Source: Symsagittifera roscoffensis (Eukaryota; Xenacoelomorpha; Acoela; Convolutidae). From it: DNA of 64,000 bases. The stretch is taken from assembly GCF_963678635.1 (NCBI RefSeq), contig NC_087065.1, forward strand, positions 49,307,011 to 49,371,010, written 5' to 3'. The stretch's first letter is position 1, and every line of letters begins with the position of its first letter. Both the position numbers and the translations under genes were made by a program. Shown here in pieces: positions 61,703-64,000 of this stretch. The notes under the pieces were generated by a model that was given only the letters and a program-made list of their open reading frames with translations, did not search any database and had not been told where the DNA came from.

Positions 61703-61713
61703 CGCCCATAACC
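61703..61713 (-). promoter_or_regulatory. Copia primer-binding site (tRNA-iMet internal type)
   Basis: On the minus strand GGTTATGGGCG follows directly after the 5' LTR. Drosophila copia uses an internal fragment of initiator tRNA-Met with a site beginning GGTTATGGGC, so the same priming is inferred. Confidence 0.75.
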
Positions 61714-61954
61714 TCTTATAATAGAACGTCTCGATGTTTAAAAATAAAAAGAATTTCTTATCATATATTTTCCATGAAAGTGGTTTAAGTCAAAATCAAC
61801 AACCTTTGTTTAACTGCATTATTTTTGATGTCATTCTTAAGTTAATACTGTTTAACTCCTTTCTCGATTATAGCAGTTACAGTTTCCTTTGGAGTCTTTT
61901 GGTTCTAAGCAACCATGTCTGAAAATTGACCAATCACAGACAAGTATTTCAACA
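61714..61954 (-). repeat. 5' LTR of copia element
   Basis: 241 bp, minus-strand start TGTTGAAATACTTG, end TTATAAGA. The start shows the TG expected of LTRs; the end reads GA instead of CA in both LTRs. Bounded outside by target-duplication AAATA. Confidence 0.85.
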
Positions 61955-62239
61955 TATTTTAGCATTTACTTAAGTCAATTTGTGCGTTTAAGCCGATAGC
62001 ATTTAAGTAGTAACGCCTTTGTCGACACGACATTAGTGAACCACAAATTAAACTGGCTGGGTAGTGACGACTAAAAGCATGTGAAGCTGTCTTTGGACGC
62101 TGGCCACTCGTTTTCGAACCTTGTCTTCTTTCGGTCGGTATGTACTTCCGGGTGGATGTTGCATATTTGAGCTTCAAAATAGGCCCTATAACAAATGGCT
62201 CAATGGTCAGGGACACCATCTCTTGTGCTTTTGTAGCTA

Positions 62240-63370
62240 ACAGTTTTTAGTTCTGATGACGCGCTTATCCGTCTCATTTCCTCCTATTTGTCGAATCGCA
62301 TTCATTGGGTGCGTGGAAACAATTTTCTGTCCCTTGAAATGTGCGTGTTAAGCGGCGTTCCTCAGAGAAGCATCATCGGCCTGATGTTAAAAACATATCT
62401 ATTCCATGCATGTTCGCTGATAACTTAAACTTCTCTACAGTGGCTCATGCTTGAATAGTTTACAATCTAATGTACACGGAGTCTCCTTGTGGTGTAAGCT
62501 CAACGGCCTCGATTTTCATCCTGACACGACTAAACTAAACTCGAATGTTTCCTCCCCCATCTTCAATTTAAATTACGCATCAACTGAATGTATGGAGCAA
62601 ACCAAAGATTCGAGTGTTCTGATTTCTCCAAGTGTATCTTGAAACCACCATCTTGGCTCTCGACTTGGCAAAGAGTCCCTCTGTTTTTATTATTTAAAGA
62701 GAAATGTTTCATTTAATTCTCCTGTCAAAACGAAGTATCAATTTTATATTTCTTTTGTTCGATCCATTTTGTTATTTGATTATTGTATTTAGTACCTCAG
62801 AATTGCATTTTTACGTAAACTAGAACATCTGCAAATTGGAGCTGCTGGCTGGATAAAAGGATGTCATGATTATAATTGTTCTCTGTATCAACTCGAGTTA
62901 TTGCCAATATGCTATCATCTCATCTTTTCAGGTTGTATCTTATTTTGCAAATTATAGCAAAATTACTGTGATTTCAATTTTTTAATCTTTATCTTCTGTT
63001 TCAAATAGACCTGGAAACAGATCAAACCCGAAAGTTCTGTTTTCTTCTTCGGTTTCTCGGAACCTTTCCACATGTGGTATTTTTTTATGAGAACAATGGA
63101 AATCCTAAGCTATGTTTCAGCCAACTCGAGTTTGAATGTTTATGGCCCCATGAGGAAGATAAAAATGAAACTTCGAAAATTTTTGTTCAATGATTTTCAA
63201 TCAAAACTTTACCTCAACACTTCCTGCAAATTCTCTTTCTTTCGTCAAAAGTCGATGCAACACATGTAGAACTTAAAAAACCTATCAATTTAAACTTTTC
63301 TAACCATTTCTATAAACTCAATTTTATTTTTGGAGCCAATTGGCGGTTCTTTTTTGAAATAAAACTATTG
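62240..63370 (+). mobile_element. 5'-truncated non-LTR retrotransposon, RT C-terminus
   Basis: The plus frame reads LSNRIHWVRGNNFLSLEM, LSGVPQRSIIGL (GVPQGS motif), frame break, DNLKLFSTVAHA (ADD box degenerate), then 62451-62642 LQSNVHGVSLWCKLNGLDFH, PDTTKLN. Later VKTKYQFYISFVRSILLFD, LRKLEHLQIGAAGWIKGCHD and LELLPICYHLIFSGCILF, and 63072-63269 as the end (LNVYGPMRKIKMKLRKFLFN). This is the typical C-terminal half of jockey/CR1-type ORF2. Broken by stops. It sits inside an X/Y repeat copy. Confidence 0.75.
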
Positions 63371-63405
63371 TTGCAGCTTAAAGGTCACTACCAAAATACC
63401 CCCAC

Positions 63406-63990
63406 TCAAGATATAAATAAAAACGCCCCAATGGCTAGGTCTCGAAAAACCTGAAACAAGGGAACGCCTTTATCTTCAATACGAACCCGCTCACTAAGAT
63501 TGGCAATCAGCTTTTGCACTGAAATTTCGTCAACATCAAAAATTATCATGTCATCAACATACACAGCAATGAAACTATTTTTCTTAGAATGATAAAATAA
63601 ACAGGTCTCTACAGAGCTTCTTAAGTAAACAAGTTCCAAAAAAATTTTTTGTTAGAAACTAAATCCAAGCTCGACTCGCTTGTTTTAAACCGTAAATACG
63701 TAAACACGTTTATTGAACTTGCATACATCACGTTCACCAGACTCATAACCACGAGTTTGCTCAATGAAAAATTGATCCTCTAAAGTAGAACTCAAAAAAG
63801 CTGTTTTGACATCAATTTGTCGCATTTTTAAACAATGCTGTGCTGCAATGGCAAATAATGAGCGAATAACTGTCATACTAATAGTAGGTGAAAAAGTATC
63901 AGTATAATTTTGTCCATGAATTTGACTAAATCCCATAGCCACATAACGTGCCTTATATCGTGTAATTGAAACATCGCTTTTACGTTTTAT
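63406..63990 (-). pseudogene. Copia reverse transcriptase fragment at window edge
   Basis: 63942-63685: MGFSQIHGQNYTDTFSPTIS, MTVIRSLFAIAAQHCLKMRQ, IDVKTAFLSSTLEDQFFIEQ. 63639-63470: LVYLRSSVETCLFYHSKKNS, FIAVYVDDMIIFDVDE, with an intact YVDD catalytic box, then IANLSERVRIEDKG. A stop and frame break lie near 63685. It ends abruptly at about 63470 in repeat X, without LTR. The element continues beyond the window. Confidence 0.85.
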
Positions 63991-64000
63991 ATCAAAAACC

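Larger units (their letters stand above)
59322..61954 (-). mobile_element. Internally deleted Ty1/copia element with both LTRs
   Basis: 5' LTR 61954-61714 (241 bp) and 3' LTR 59574-59322 (253 bp) on the minus strand. LTRs start TGTTGAAATAC / TTTTGAAATAC and end ATAAGA. Target duplication AAATA on both sides (61959-61955 and 59321-59317). The primer site GGTTATGGGCG abuts the 5' LTR, and GAGGGGAAG (polypurine tract) abuts the 3' LTR. The internal region has gag, zinc knuckle, protease, integrase N-terminus and RNase H, but most of integrase and all RT are missing. The LTRs differ by several substitutions and an indel, so the insertion is not recent. Confidence 0.9.
59090..63470. repeat. X/Y repeat copy interrupted by nested insertions
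   Basis: Three pieces in order match 4655-5260: 59090-59316 (gataatgagaagctaggag; gacctcgtggtctgg), 61960-62235 (ttaagtcaatttgtgcgttt...gtcgacacgac; cactcgttttcgaacc), and 63372-63470 (cagcttaaaggtcactacca; acccccactcaag; aacgcc). The gaps are a copia insertion (59322-61954) and a non-LTR fragment (about 62240-63370). Confidence 0.75.

Overview
The window is repeat-dominated DNA from an animal genome, probably an invertebrate. I found no intact host gene, tRNA, rRNA or CRISPR. Almost all recognisable coding sequence is retrotransposon-derived and decayed: Ty3/gypsy-like gag-pol on both strands, a Ty1/copia element whose primer-binding site matches the internal initiator-tRNA-Met site used by Drosophila copia, and a non-LTR reverse transcriptase tail. 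The species cannot be fixed from the sequence.

The main content is a very large Ty3/gypsy-like element present as two diverged relatives on opposite strands. The minus-strand element M (about 22.44 down to 6.23 kb) reads 5'->3': Gag N-terminus, capsid, zinc knuckles, protease, RT, RNase H, integrase with GPY/F module, a linker and a macro-like domain, a short spacer, an SGNH/GDSL-like domain, a long helix-rich protein, and a further 3' ORF group. The plus-strand relative (31.7-58.55 kb) has the same order. Its segments are present as tandem units: A (about 32.1-40.75 kb), B (40.76-47.52 kb) and C (47.56-58.55 kb). The units share stop codons, frameshifts and deletions, so they were copied after inactivation. 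Because M and the plus-strand family are diverged in sequence yet keep the same order of extra domains, these domains look like an old, inherited cargo and not a chance capture.

Left end, 0-4.65 kb: two tandem, near-identical pieces (L1, L2) of the M helix-rich 3' ORF. Their 5' end is replaced by a sequence encoding a signal-peptide-like N-terminus. 4.65-5.88 kb: a dispersed repeat (X/Y) found again near 25, 28.7 and 59-63.5 kb. 22.59-23.57 kb: a tandem array of about 62-bp units, each able to form a short hairpin, just upstream of the M gag. 24.46-31.66 kb: two head-to-tail non-coding units (R1, R2) of about 3.4-3.8 kb.

Right end, 59.1-64 kb: another X/Y copy broken by nested insertions. 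These are a 2.63-kb internally deleted copia element with both LTRs, a tRNA-iMet-type primer site, a polypurine tract and a 5-bp target duplication; a plus-strand non-LTR RT C-terminus; and at the window edge a second copia fragment carrying the RT.

All function calls are by motif recognition by eye. No alignment or database search was run.
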